From assembly GCA_022448645.1 (NCBI GenBank), contig JAKVBZ010000099.1, forward strand, positions 1-16,203: a stretch of 16,203 bases of DNA. The letters are read 5' to 3'. The notes under the pieces are model-generated. The model worked only from the letters and a program-made list of their open reading frames with translations. It was not told where the DNA came from and did not search any database. The DNA comes from Pirellulaceae bacterium. Its GTDB lineage: Bacteria > Planctomycetota > Planctomycetia > Pirellulales > Pirellulaceae. Shown here one piece after another: positions 1 through 6,407 of the stretch; within the stretch, counting starts at the first letter, position 1, and each line of letters starts with the position of its first letter. A program made the position numbers and the translations under genes.

Positions 1-18
1 CGATCCACGTGATTTCTC

Positions 19-755
19 ATGAAATATGCCAGTGATGGTACACCAGTCAGACGTCCGACCACCGGTTGGTCGGTTTCCATGGGATGGCATGATTTGCTGT
101 TCATGCACTTGCCGATCGACATCGAACGCTTCCTGTCCCTGATTCCTGAAGGTTCGGAACTTGATTTATTCGAGGATCAAGCGTGGATCGGAGTGATTCC
201 GTTTCACATGTCTGGGATTCGGCACCGGCTTTGCCCCCCAATTCCGACCATATCTGCCTTTCCGGAACTTAACGTTCGAACTTACTTAAAAGCTCGCGGG
301 CAGGCACCAGGTGTTTGGTTTTGCAGCCTCGATGCAGCTCATCGCCTGGCGGTAAGGACCGCACGCCGCACCTTTCATTTACCCTATTTTGACGCCGAAA
401 TGTTCGTTCACAATCAGAACGGGGGCAAATCGTACCGTAGTCATCACACTCATCGAAGTACGGCTGCTGCACAATTCGAAGCCGTTTATTACCCAGTAGG
501 GGATCGCCTTACGACTGATCCTGGGAGTCTCGAACACTGGCTGACGGCACGGTATTGCCTATACAGTCAAGATCGACGAGGCTGCATCTGGCGTGGTGAC
601 ATCGATCATGACCCTTGGCAACTTCGACGAGGTCGTGCCGAGGTGCCCGTAACACCATGACCGAATGATTAAGAATCCAGCTTACAGAACAACAACCGTT
701 ACTGCATTATGTCGATTCTTTGAATGTGGTGGCCTGGTGCATACGAAAGAAATAA
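19..755 (+). pseudogene. DUF2071 (YqjF-like) family gene, C-terminus broken by frameshift and in-frame stop
   Basis: The intact 213-codon frame (19-660) matches the DUF2071/COG3361 family along its length. Visible hallmarks are the WHDLLFMH start, LIPEGSELDLFE, AWIGVIPFHMSGI, SAFPELNVRTY, GVWFCSLDA, FHLPYFDA and GSLEHWLTARYCLY. The family has an acetoacetate-decarboxylase-like fold and no settled function. The open frame stops at 658-660, but the expected C-terminus continues in another frame. From 645 the codons read A-R-N-T-M-T-E, then TGA (666-668), then L-R-I-Q-L, PLLHY, LNVVAW and a TAA at 753-755. One base lost near 644-645 plus one nonsense change explains this. The ATG at 19 is preceded by an in-frame TGA at 10-12, so the start is fixed. 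The truncated 213-residue product could still be made. Confidence 0.78.
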
Positions 756-2006
756 ATGTCTAGCCAGCGAATCATAAAAGAAAAAAGACCTGTCATGCAC
801 GTCTACCACGCATTCCTTGGGATACCGGCTGTACTAGTGTATGCGTTAGCGACATCGACGCTGCTTGCTGCTCCCATCCACTTTTCGACGCTTCCCATGA
901 GTGGCCCGAACACTTCGTCTCTGTTTATCACATTTGATGCCGGATTACTGGGAACCTCGACGGATAGCTCTTCAGTTTCCGCGTCGGGAATGGTCACCTT
1001 GGGGCCAGGAACGGAACCGTTCACCACAGCACATGTGGCCACCCTTGACATGACAATGAACGAGGCGATGAATTTTAGCCTTGCGGGTGGCCTGTTGAGG
1101 ATGAATACCAGTGCGGGAAATTTCATGGTATCGATGACGATTCCTGGACCAATGTCCGTTGTGAATCATGAAAATTTCACACAAACGGGAAATACATTCC
1201 AGATGAACGGCATCGTCTCGACGAGTTTCCAGGGAAATATTGACCTGTCCAGGGAGAATTCATTTGTGGACGACTTGCCGAACGTGACACTGACTCAGCA
1301 AGGAGACCAGATCACCATGGCGGCCCCCTTCCACATTGTGCAAAACACGGTCGTCGAAAATGTCCCCCTCTTGGGTAACGTACCGATCACCATCACTACT
1401 ACAGGGACCATTCGCGCAGTGGGCACGGCCGTACCAGAAGCCGGACATATGGAATGGGATGGCACCAGCTCTAGCGAAGGATTAGCTGGCGACGGAGTAA
1501 GCTGGGGCAACGGACTGAATTGGAGCCGCGAAGGGATTCCGGACCGGTCATTCGTCACCAACGACCAAGTGACGTTTCGTAACGGATCGAGTCAGACGAT
1601 GATTAGTTTGCAGGGAAATCGACAAGTCGATCAAGTCCATTTCGAAGAAAGTTATACGTTAAATGACAACACGCTGATGGTAGCGTCAGGCAATATTGAC
1701 GTGGACGAAGGAGTAGTCGTCACGCTGAATTCCACCCTGGCCACTGGGAATGATTGGATTTCGAAGGCCGGTACCGGCAAACTCTTTGTGAATGGAAATG
1801 CACCGGACATCTTAGTAATTTCTGGCACATTAGGCGGTCATGGCTCCGTCGGCAACACCGTGTTGACTGGTGACGCTACGCTGGCGCCTGGAGGAGCTGT
1901 TAGGGTCAGTCTGGTGCCAGAACCGAACTCCTCCCTGCTGTTGGCAATGATGGGTCTGATGGTTTTAAATACAAAGTTTCACTGCCGATGCAGTCGTGAC
2001 GAGTGA
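756..2006 (+). CDS. Exported PEP-CTERM-type protein with beta-strand repeats
   Basis: This 416-residue protein has a signal peptide: a basic start (KEKRP), a hydrophobic stretch FLGIPAVLVYALATSTLLA and a cleavage site near AAP. The body is rich in Thr, Ser, Gly and Asn. Residues about 230-380 resemble autotransporter-associated beta-strand/PEP-CTERM proteins: W-D-G-T, WGNGLNW, D-Q-V-T-F, Q-V-H-F, Y-T-L-N-D-N and K-A-G-T-G-K-L. The C-terminus has VPEP followed by a hydrophobic segment (SSLLLAMMGLMVL), as in PEP-CTERM exosortase sorting signals. The usual terminal Arg cluster is weak here (TKFHCRCSRDE). Either ATG 756 or ATG 795 (residue 14) could be the start, and neither has a good Shine-Dalgarno. 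ATG 756 directly abuts the old stop codon of the upstream DUF2071 reading frame. It converges on the next gene with 28 bp between them. A structural surface role is inferred. Confidence 0.8.
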   Translation: MSSQRIIKEKRPVMHVYHAFLGIPAVLVYALATSTLLAAPIHFSTLPMSGPNTSSLFITFDAGLLGTSTDSSSVSASGMVTLGPGTEPFTTAHVATLDMTMNEAMNFSLAGGLLRMNTSAGNFMVSMTIPGPMSVVNHENFTQTGNTFQMNGIVSTSFQGNIDLSRENSFVDDLPNVTLTQQGDQITMAAPFHIVQNTVVENVPLLGNVPITITTTGTIRAVGTAVPEAGHMEWDGTSSSEGLAGDGVSWGNGLNWSREGIPDRSFVTNDQVTFRNGSSQTMISLQGNRQVDQVHFEESYTLNDNTLMVASGNIDVDEGVVVTLNSTLATGNDWISKAGTGKLFVNGNAPDILVISGTLGGHGSVGNTVLTGDATLAPGGAVRVSLVPEPNSSLLLAMMGLMVLNTKFHCRCSRDE

Positions 2007-2034
2007 CAGAGAAAGGCCTTCGTTTTATAGCCAT

Positions 2035-2958
2035 TTACTCCCTCTCTAATCGCTCGGCAATCCACTGTTTTGATACAAATCGCCTCAGTAAGGCAGAGAG
2101 CGTCTTGGTCACTGACTGCAACGATTGAGAGTCGATGCATTTATTCGAGCCAACTGCTGCAAACCCGTGCCATGTCAGTCGCACCTGCCAACCAGAATGC
2201 GCTGCAGTTGCATTCACCCGTTCCAGCACGCGCAAGGCCCACAACATGCCGAACTGATCGCGAAAGTCGATCCATACAGCATCACGCTCATTTCCGTAAG
2301 CGATTCGCCGCGGCCAACCGAGCGTCAGTAAACCGAGGGCCATATTTATCGCAACCAATCCCAAAACACGAAATGCCGTATTGGCTCCAAGCGAACACAG
2401 TGGCAAATAAGGGCTCAACCAGAACCACTGAGCAACCAGGACTAACAGCACCGAGCGCCAAAACCGAGTCGGCAAGCTATTTACTGCCCCTAAAACTAAC
2501 AGCAAGGCCATGAACCAGGCTTGGATCGCCGGAACATGCAAAACACCGTGAGCCAAAACCAGAGCTCGTAGTCCGGGCAACGCCAAGATCACCCACAAGG
2601 AAAAAACCGCCATTTGCCAAACCTGATCTTGAGGACGCTTGCATCCCAACAATGCCATAGCGGGACAGAAGGCGGAAAGTGCGGCCACAAAGCTCAGAGT
2701 GGTCAACCACGCCGAATCATTGGACCATTGTAATATCCCCGCTGTGACTTCGACGACCGCAATGGAGACGATCGACAGGCAGGCCCAACGCCAAGAATGA
2801 ACCAGCGTTGTTTGTTTAATGGCAGATCGCTTCCAGAACAACATGACGACGGCAGAAATCGCCAGTACGATCGCGAACGTGGCACTCCACAAACCAGGTT
2901 GCAAATCCAGCATAATCAGGACAGATCGAAAAGGCTGTAGATTCTCAATTGGCAGCAC
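2035..2958 (-). CDS. Conserved polytopic membrane protein, function unknown
   Basis: The 307-residue protein has about seven hydrophobic segments, near residues 24-43, 58-76, 84-105, 114-136, 142-158, 164-185 and 192-212. A soluble C-terminal tail of ~95 residues follows, with a distinctive stretch FRDQFGMLWALRVLERVNATA and RLTWHGF. I believe this tail is conserved in planctomycete hypothetical proteins, but I do not know a function. The start shown is GTG at 2958, which has no visible Shine-Dalgarno. ATG at 2913 (residue 16, M-L-D-L-Q-P-G-L-W) is an equally good or better start, just before the first membrane segment. The gene is convergent with the PEP-CTERM gene and divergent from the Cys-rich secreted protein gene. 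Confidence 0.75.
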   Translation of the reverse strand: MLPIENLQPFRSVLIMLDLQPGLWSATFAIVLAISAVVMLFWKRSAIKQTTLVHSWRWACLSIVSIAVVEVTAGILQWSNDSAWLTTLSFVAALSAFCPAMALLGCKRPQDQVWQMAVFSLWVILALPGLRALVLAHGVLHVPAIQAWFMALLLVLGAVNSLPTRFWRSVLLVLVAQWFWLSPYLPLCSLGANTAFRVLGLVAINMALGLLTLGWPRRIAYGNERDAVWIDFRDQFGMLWALRVLERVNATAAHSGWQVRLTWHGFAAVGSNKCIDSQSLQSVTKTLSALLRRFVSKQWIAERLERE

Positions 2959-2976
2959 GAACCGAATTCGGCGCCT

Positions 2977-3010
2977 ACGTCACACGTCTTACACGTCTTA
3001 TAAACGTCTT
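2977..3010. repeat. Four short direct repeats of ACGTCWY
   Basis: ACGTCAC (2977-2983) is followed by ACGTCTT at 2984-2990, 2993-2999 and 3004-3010. The spacing between the last three starts is 9 and 11 bases, close to one helical turn. The block lies just upstream of the GTG of the minus-strand membrane protein and in the divergent region shared with the Cys-rich gene. It could be a regulator binding site; that is inference. Confidence 0.35.
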
Positions 3011-3048
3011 CCTGTGGACTTCACCGTACTTGCCAAGCAGGAAAACTT

Positions 3049-3074
3049 TTCATGTTGCGTTTGCACAACATGAA
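3049..3074. promoter_or_regulatory. Inverted repeat TTCATGTTG-N8-CAACATGAA, operator-like
   Basis: Two perfect 9-base arms (3049-3057 and 3066-3074) flank an 8-base spacer, giving 17 bp between half-site centres. The element lies between the divergent genes starting at 2958 (-) and 3216 (+). No T-run follows on either strand, so it is not an intrinsic terminator. The geometry suits a dimeric repressor, but no regulator gene is adjacent. Confidence 0.35.
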
Positions 3075-3202
3075 TTCACGTGGCATGTTTCCAAAGTACC
3101 ACAGTCTACCTCGACCGCAAACTTACCAAGCTAGGAACATTTGTAACAGGGGGAAACGCTGCGTGGTACTGTTCGCCCTAGTTGGTCACAGCGAATCATG
3201 TC

Positions 3203-3208
3203 GAAGGA
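3203..3208 (+). promoter_or_regulatory. Shine-Dalgarno GAAGGA that fixes the start at 3216
   Basis: GAAGGA lies 7 bases before ATG 3216. It falls inside the longer open frame that begins at ATG 3198, so 3216 is the likely start. The resulting protein begins directly with a compact signal peptide. Confidence 0.6.
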
Positions 3209-3215
3209 TTACATT

Positions 3216-3743
3216 ATGAAATGGTCTGCGTTTTTCGCGTTCTTCGTATTGAGCTTGTTGGCTGCTATCGTGCATGGGGACGTAATCGGGAACACGCATC
3301 TCGTGCACCAGGAACAAATGGCATGGAACCGGGGTTACTTTCACCGTGGTCCAGCCCATATTTGCAGAAAACCGTCGTGGTCTCAGGACTGCTGCACGTC
3401 TGTTCCTATGTGGAAAGACCGCATTTGGGACAGTTATTGCGCTAAGCGTCGCAGCTGTGGTCATACCGCCCATCCTATTGCTTGGGGCTGTCGCCTAGCC
3501 GTATCAGCAGGTTCACGTTGCCGTGCCGGTGGCCTTGGACTGGCCAAGAAGTTGCTTTCGGCCTGCAGCCTCGAACGGGGTTGCCAAGCGACCAGTGATT
3601 GTGCCTGCAAAGACGTTTGTGAAGACGGTTGGGATCAGGGCTCAGGCGATGGCGAAGAGACCATCCAGTCTAACGGCGAATCAGAGCCAAGGTCAGCAAT
3701 TCCTACGGCACCTAAACCCGATACCGACGAACTGACTGCCTAA
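3216..3743 (+). CDS. Small cysteine-rich secreted protein, probably truncated by a 4-bp duplication
   Basis: The 175-residue product starts with a signal peptide (KWSAFFAFFVLSLLAAIVHG, cleavage near G21/D22). It has 12 cysteines between residues 50 and 135, including CRKPSWSQDCC, WDSYC and DCACKDVCEDGW, and then an acidic, Pro-rich tail (SAIPTAPKPDTDEL). Once exported it could be disulfide-bonded or metal-binding; no known domain is recognised. The reading frame ends in TAA (3741-3743) directly after the exact duplication ACTGACTG (3731-3738). If one ACTG is removed, the frame continues P-K-Q-Q-P-E-P-T-L-P-L-L-P-A-A-G-E for about 40 more codons, in the same Pro-rich style, up to the terminator. 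The tail may therefore have been longer. A strong terminator lies at 3841-3872. Confidence 0.68.
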   Translation: MKWSAFFAFFVLSLLAAIVHGDVIGNTHLVHQEQMAWNRGYFHRGPAHICRKPSWSQDCCTSVPMWKDRIWDSYCAKRRSCGHTAHPIAWGCRLAVSAGSRCRAGGLGLAKKLLSACSLERGCQATSDCACKDVCEDGWDQGSGDGEETIQSNGESEPRSAIPTAPKPDTDELTA

Positions 3744-3840
3744 ACAGCAACCCGAACCAACTTTGCCACTGTTACCCGCAGCTGGCGAATCCGAAAATCC
3801 CACGGGGGGATATACCTGGGGCTACTCGCCCTGGGTTAAA

Positions 3841-3872
3841 GGCGAGGCCGAGAAACGGTCTCGCCTTTTTTT
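3841..3872 (+). terminator. Rho-independent terminator after the Cys-rich gene
   Basis: A 10-bp stem pairs GGCGAGGCCG (3841-3850) with CGGTCTCGCC (3856-3865). It has one G-T wobble, a loop of AGAAA, and is followed by seven T (3866-3872). It ends the plus-strand transcript of the Cys-rich secreted protein. Confidence 0.9.
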
Positions 3873-3892
3873 ATAGGAACAGCCACATCCCT

Positions 3893-3906
3893 GCCTGCTA
3901 GCAGGC
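3893..3906. repeat. Perfect 14-bp palindrome GCCTGCTAGCAGGC
   Basis: All 14 bases are self-complementary with no spacer. It lies between the terminator of the Cys-rich gene and the candidate small RNA. A -10-like TAAAAT follows at 3918-3923. It may be an operator for that RNA; this is inference. Confidence 0.3.
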
Positions 3907-3942
3907 CCAGAAATCCGTAAAATCAGCTCCAGATGTCATAGA

Positions 3943-4057
3943 GAATATGACGACCATATTCAATACAACTGAGCCGGGAAATCAGGACGCGAAAGCGTTC
4001 TGTTTCAACTTCAAGGTCGCGGTATTGGAGACGGAGCGACATACCGCGACCTTTTTT
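3943..4057 (+). ncRNA. Candidate structured small RNA: three hairpins ending in an intrinsic terminator
   Basis: Three consecutive stems are visible. First, GAATATG/CATATTC (3943-3949/3955-3961) with a 5-base loop. Second, a 12-bp stem (3978-3990/3995-4006) with one bulged T, one G-U pair and a GAAA tetraloop. Third, a perfect 13-bp stem (4013-4025/4041-4053) followed by six T. The terminator has no protein gene upstream: the Cys-rich gene already ends at its own terminator at 3872, so this one probably ends a separate transcript. A TAAAAT at 3918-3923 could be a -10 box, but I see no good -35. It does not match any RNA family I know. It is convergent with the TPR gene ending at 4175. Confidence 0.45.
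4013..4057 (+). terminator. Strong rho-independent terminator with no obvious upstream gene
   Basis: The perfect 13-bp stem AAGGTCGCGGTAT / ATACCGCGACCTT (4013-4025 and 4041-4053) has a 15-base loop and a T-tract at 4052-4057. It works only in the plus direction, because the minus side lacks a T-run. It is the third stem of the candidate small RNA. Confidence 0.85.
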
Positions 4058-4174
4058 ACTGAAGCTTGCTGTGGCGCAATTTCTGTGTAGCGGCACAGTA
4101 CAGCTATCGAGCGTTTTTCAGTAAGTCACTCACAGGTAACAGGAGACTTGCTCCAAGAACCGTGACCCATTCTT

Positions 4175-5578
4175 CTAGATGCGGTCCAGCAGTGCTTCTG
4201 CGTCCTGGCGATACGGGAAGGGCGTGTTGCCATCGATCACTTGCTGTAACAGTTGACGAGCGACTTCAGATCGGCCGCCATCGTTCAATATTTTGGCCGC
4301 AAAAAACGTGGACTCAGCTCCCAACCGACCACCAGAAACGGCTCGTTGGATGGCTTGTCCTGCTTCATTGGTACGACCTAACCGGTCTAATACCCAACCC
4401 AGCGTGGTTAGGGCCTCACGTGCCTGCGCTTGTTTGAGGTCAGAACTGACTCCGGACGCCAATCTGGCCCAATCCAATGCTTGGCTTTGCTTTCGTTGAT
4501 CGTCGGCTTGTTCGACCAGCGATAGAGCAAGCTGAATCATGACCGTAACATTGGTTGGCGCTACCGAATGGGCGTCGCGAAAAGCACTTTCTGCGGACAA
4601 ATAATCTTCATCGTAGCGGGCTACCAAACCCTGCAATAACATGGCGTCAAACGAGTTTTCGTCAATCGACCGTGCTTTTTCAGTGCATGTTTTCGCACTG
4701 TCAACGGCGTTCATGGCGATGTACAACTGCCCGGCCTCGAGTTGGGTTTTCAGGTCATGGTCCGACCTATCCACGGCCAATTTGAGCATGTGTTCGGCAT
4801 TACGACGGTTGTCGTCCTGGTGGAACAGACGTGCCATATTGATTTCCGGGCGGGTGATTTGCGAGTCAAGTTCATAGGCTTGACGGTATGCGTTGTAGGC
4901 AGCCTCTCGAGCTTCCTTACTACCTTCGCCCAGCCGATACTCTACCTGTCCTAAGCGCAACAGAGGAGCTGCTTCGTTCGGTGAGAATTCCGACCATTTC
5001 GTTAGATTTTGTTTCGCCGTCTCCCAATCTTGACGTGATTCCGCGACGATCGCAGCGCCACCATAAGCTCGAGCCTGCATTCTGCTCTTGCGAAAGTCGT
5101 TGTTGGAATAACCTTCACACAGGCTGACTGCTTGCTTGTACGCCAAATCGGCTTCCGTCACGCGCCCCTGAGAACGCGCTACATCACCGAAAACAATAAA
5201 TGCTTCCGGATCCTCGGGATGTAGCCGTACGGCGCCTTCCAGGGAAGATCGCAATGCGTTGATCTGGTTAATGGATCCGTACAGCTGCGCCATCATGACG
5301 TCAGCAGGAGCTAACTGGTCATTCCCCTCAGCAGCTTCGACCAAAGCTGCCCGTGCACCTTGAAAATTGTTTTGCTGAAAATCACGGATCGCCTGGCCGA
5401 TCTCCGGAAACTGCGAGGCTTGCGGTTCCTCGATGGTAGACCGCAATAGAAGCTCGACGGTCAACTGGCCTGGAGCCGTCGGACAAATACCCAAGGTAAA
5501 TAGGATTGTGGCGATGACGGTTATGCTTCTGCAATAAAGTGTCTGCCAAAGGCCTCGTTGCTGTACAGATTGATTCAT
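4175..5578 (-). CDS. Exported TPR-repeat protein
   Basis: The 467-residue protein has an N-terminal signal sequence (hydrophobic ITVIATILFTLGI, possible cleavage near TAPGQ) and then a continuous array of tetratricopeptide-like helices. Repeat signatures include A-L-R-S-S-L-E-G-A-V-R-L-H-P-E-D-P-E-A, E-A-D-L-A-Y-K-Q-A-V-S, A-E-S-A-F-R-D-A-H-S-V-A-P-T-N and G-R-T-N-E-A-G-Q-A-I-Q-R-A-V. It probably acts as a protein-interaction scaffold outside the cytoplasm; no enzyme domain is present. The open frame extends to a GTG at 5593, but ATG 5578 has an AG-rich GAAAG eight bases upstream and is preferred. It is a single-gene unit on this strand, convergent with the candidate small RNA, and has no clear terminator of its own before 4058. 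Confidence 0.82.
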   Translation of the reverse strand: MNQSVQQRGLWQTLYCRSITVIATILFTLGICPTAPGQLTVELLLRSTIEEPQASQFPEIGQAIRDFQQNNFQGARAALVEAAEGNDQLAPADVMMAQLYGSINQINALRSSLEGAVRLHPEDPEAFIVFGDVARSQGRVTEADLAYKQAVSLCEGYSNNDFRKSRMQARAYGGAAIVAESRQDWETAKQNLTKWSEFSPNEAAPLLRLGQVEYRLGEGSKEAREAAYNAYRQAYELDSQITRPEINMARLFHQDDNRRNAEHMLKLAVDRSDHDLKTQLEAGQLYIAMNAVDSAKTCTEKARSIDENSFDAMLLQGLVARYDEDYLSAESAFRDAHSVAPTNVTVMIQLALSLVEQADDQRKQSQALDWARLASGVSSDLKQAQAREALTTLGWVLDRLGRTNEAGQAIQRAVSGGRLGAESTFFAAKILNDGGRSEVARQLLQQVIDGNTPFPYRQDAEALLDRI

Positions 5579-5890
5579 GGATTTGTCTTTCACGTCTCAA
5601 ATGCGGACTTAATTCATAGGCTAGTATCAAACGCCACTATGTGAATTCTAGACGATATTTTAGAACAATCACACGTGGGTGTCGGAATGGAGAACCGGAA
5701 ACCTATGTGGCCTCTGGAATAAATGATACAACCCACCAAATCGCAACTTCTAGCCGTCGACTTTGGATTGATGGTGTCCTTCTGATTGTGGCCACACTTG
5801 GAGGAAACGTTCCTCACTTGGCACGTCATTGGTGGTTCATTGGGGAGCCAAGCTACCCATATACTGCAGTTTCTCTATCGAGAAAACAAA

Positions 5891-5925
5891 AAGAGCCCGG
5901 TTCACCCTAAGGCGAACCGGGCCTT
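5891..5925 (-). terminator. Rho-independent terminator, minus strand
   Basis: A stem pairs 5895-5903 (GCCCGGTTC) with 5914-5922 (GAACCGGGC). Three further pairs form outside a bulged A (5891-5893 with 5923-5925). Read on the minus strand, the stem is followed by CTTTTTGTTTT. It faces transcripts coming from the right, and stands before the TPR gene, shielding it from upstream read-through. Confidence 0.72.
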
Positions 5926-5951
5926 GAAAATCACTCGTTGAGGATCCAACT

Positions 5952-5982
5952 AAAAAAGGTAGCGTATGACGCCGAGCCTTTT
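5952..5982 (-). terminator. Second minus-strand terminator-like hairpin
   Basis: On the minus strand AAAAGG, CTC, GGCGT, loop CAT, ACGCT, A, CCTTTTTT form two stacked stems (6 and 5 bp, one G-U) around a small internal loop and end in a T6 run (5952-5957). It comes ~16 bases after the long hairpin at 5999-6056 and would end that transcript. Confidence 0.5.
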
Positions 5983-6038
5983 GGAAAGGGATCCGATACG
6001 AGGTGGTGGCTGCCTAAATGACAACCCGCCAGTTGTAT

Positions 6039-6080
6039 TTAGGTGATGCCACCTCGCTGGCTAGTACAGAAATATTTCAC
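6039..6080 (-). CDS. Possible 13-residue leader-type peptide
   Basis: GTG start at 6080, TAA at 6041-6039, product M-K-Y-F-C-T-S-Q-R-G-G-I-T. Its only support is the near-perfect ribosome site 7 bases upstream and the overlap of its 3' end with a stable hairpin. No homologue is recognised. Alternatively the ribosome site is chance, or is the remnant of a lost gene. Confidence 0.28.
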   Translation of the reverse strand: MKYFCTSQRGGIT

Positions 6081-6087
6081 AGAACCA

Positions 6088-6095
6088 CCTCCTTT
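6088..6095 (-). promoter_or_regulatory. Consensus Shine-Dalgarno AAAGGAGG
   Basis: Read on the minus strand, AAAGGAGG lies 7 bases before GTG 6080. It is the strongest ribosome-binding sequence I noticed in the window and lies in a region with no conventional gene, which is why it deserves attention. Confidence 0.45.
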
Positions 6096-6407
6096 CCACT
6101 AGAATTCCCCCACTTCGATCGCTTGCCAGAGCTGCGAACCCTTCGTGGGCCCCTAGTCCGTCGCGCCGCGTTAGCACGACCCGATAACAGCATTATAATG
6201 TGAAATACCAAAACTCATGATAGTTCTGCAACTTTTTTTCACGTAAATCTACCAATCCTGACAAGATATTCACTGCAGAAAACACGCTCTGTCTGATCGT
6301 ACCCCAAACGGCAAACTCCCAGAACATCTCTGACAAGGCAATATAGGACACTCTAAGAGGCTGCTAGGTTCGCGGTGTTCACCAAAACATACAGCCTGTT
6401 AAATGTG

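Larger units (their letters stand above)
5952..6095 (-). ncRNA. Candidate minus-strand leader or small RNA: SD, 13-codon ORF, long hairpin, terminator
   Basis: Reading right to left there is a consensus Shine-Dalgarno (6095-6088), then GTG at 6080 opening a 13-codon ORF (M-K-Y-F-C-T-S-Q-R-G-G-I-T) that stops at TAA (6041-6039). The last codons lie in the 5' arm of a long hairpin: 8 bp (5999-6006/6049-6056), an asymmetric internal loop, then 7 bp (6013-6019/6037-6043) and 5 bp (6021-6025/6032-6036) with a single bulged base and a 6-base loop. A terminator-like hairpin follows at 5952-5982. The arrangement recalls an attenuation leader peptide, but no gene is close downstream. It could also be a dispersed structured repeat or a translated small RNA. 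I do not recognise it as a known family. Confidence 0.38.
5579..6407. other. Long intergenic region with no convincing ordinary gene
   Basis: About 830 bases separate the TPR gene start from the GTPase gene end. The open frames here (for example 5641-5910 and 6018-6203 on the plus strand) have no ribosome site or family signature. The 5580-5890 part shows only a small hairpin (GAGGAA/TTCCTC) and no recognisable gene. The 5890-6095 part carries the minus-strand hairpin, short ORF and terminators listed separately. Between 6100 and 6407 I see a palindrome CATTATAATG (6191-6200) and, near the GTPase stop, a 6-bp stem (6358-6363/6392-6397) enclosing GGTGTTCACC. Confidence 0.5.

Noticed and set aside
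666..668. In-frame TGA as a possible selenocysteine codon
   Set aside because: It is only in frame after a separate frameshift, DUF2071 proteins are not known selenoproteins, and I see no convincing adjacent SECIS-like stem.
3947..4090. 47-codon ORF (starts M-T-T-I-F-N-T) covering the candidate small RNA
   Set aside because: No ribosome site, and it would run through a perfect 13-bp terminator stem; the RNA explanation fits better.
4056..4124. 8-bp inverted repeat TTACTGAA / TTCAGTAA
   Set aside because: Arms are 53 bases apart and short; chance is likely, and the left arm overlaps the terminator T-run.
5641..5910. 89-codon plus-strand ORF
   Set aside because: No ribosome site, no family signature, and its stop lies in the loop of a terminator stem on the other strand.
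6083..6096. Plus-strand ACCACCTCCTTTCC resembling the 3' end of 16S rRNA
   Set aside because: Only the anti-Shine-Dalgarno core matches; the neighbouring bases do not. It is the complement of the minus-strand ribosome site.
6191..6200. TATAAT within CATTATAATG as a promoter -10
   Set aside because: The sequence is palindromic and no matching -35 box stands 16-18 bases upstream on either strand.
6018..6203. 61-codon plus-strand ORF
   Set aside because: It starts inside the hairpin arm and reads through the reverse complement of the ribosome site; composition is not protein-like.
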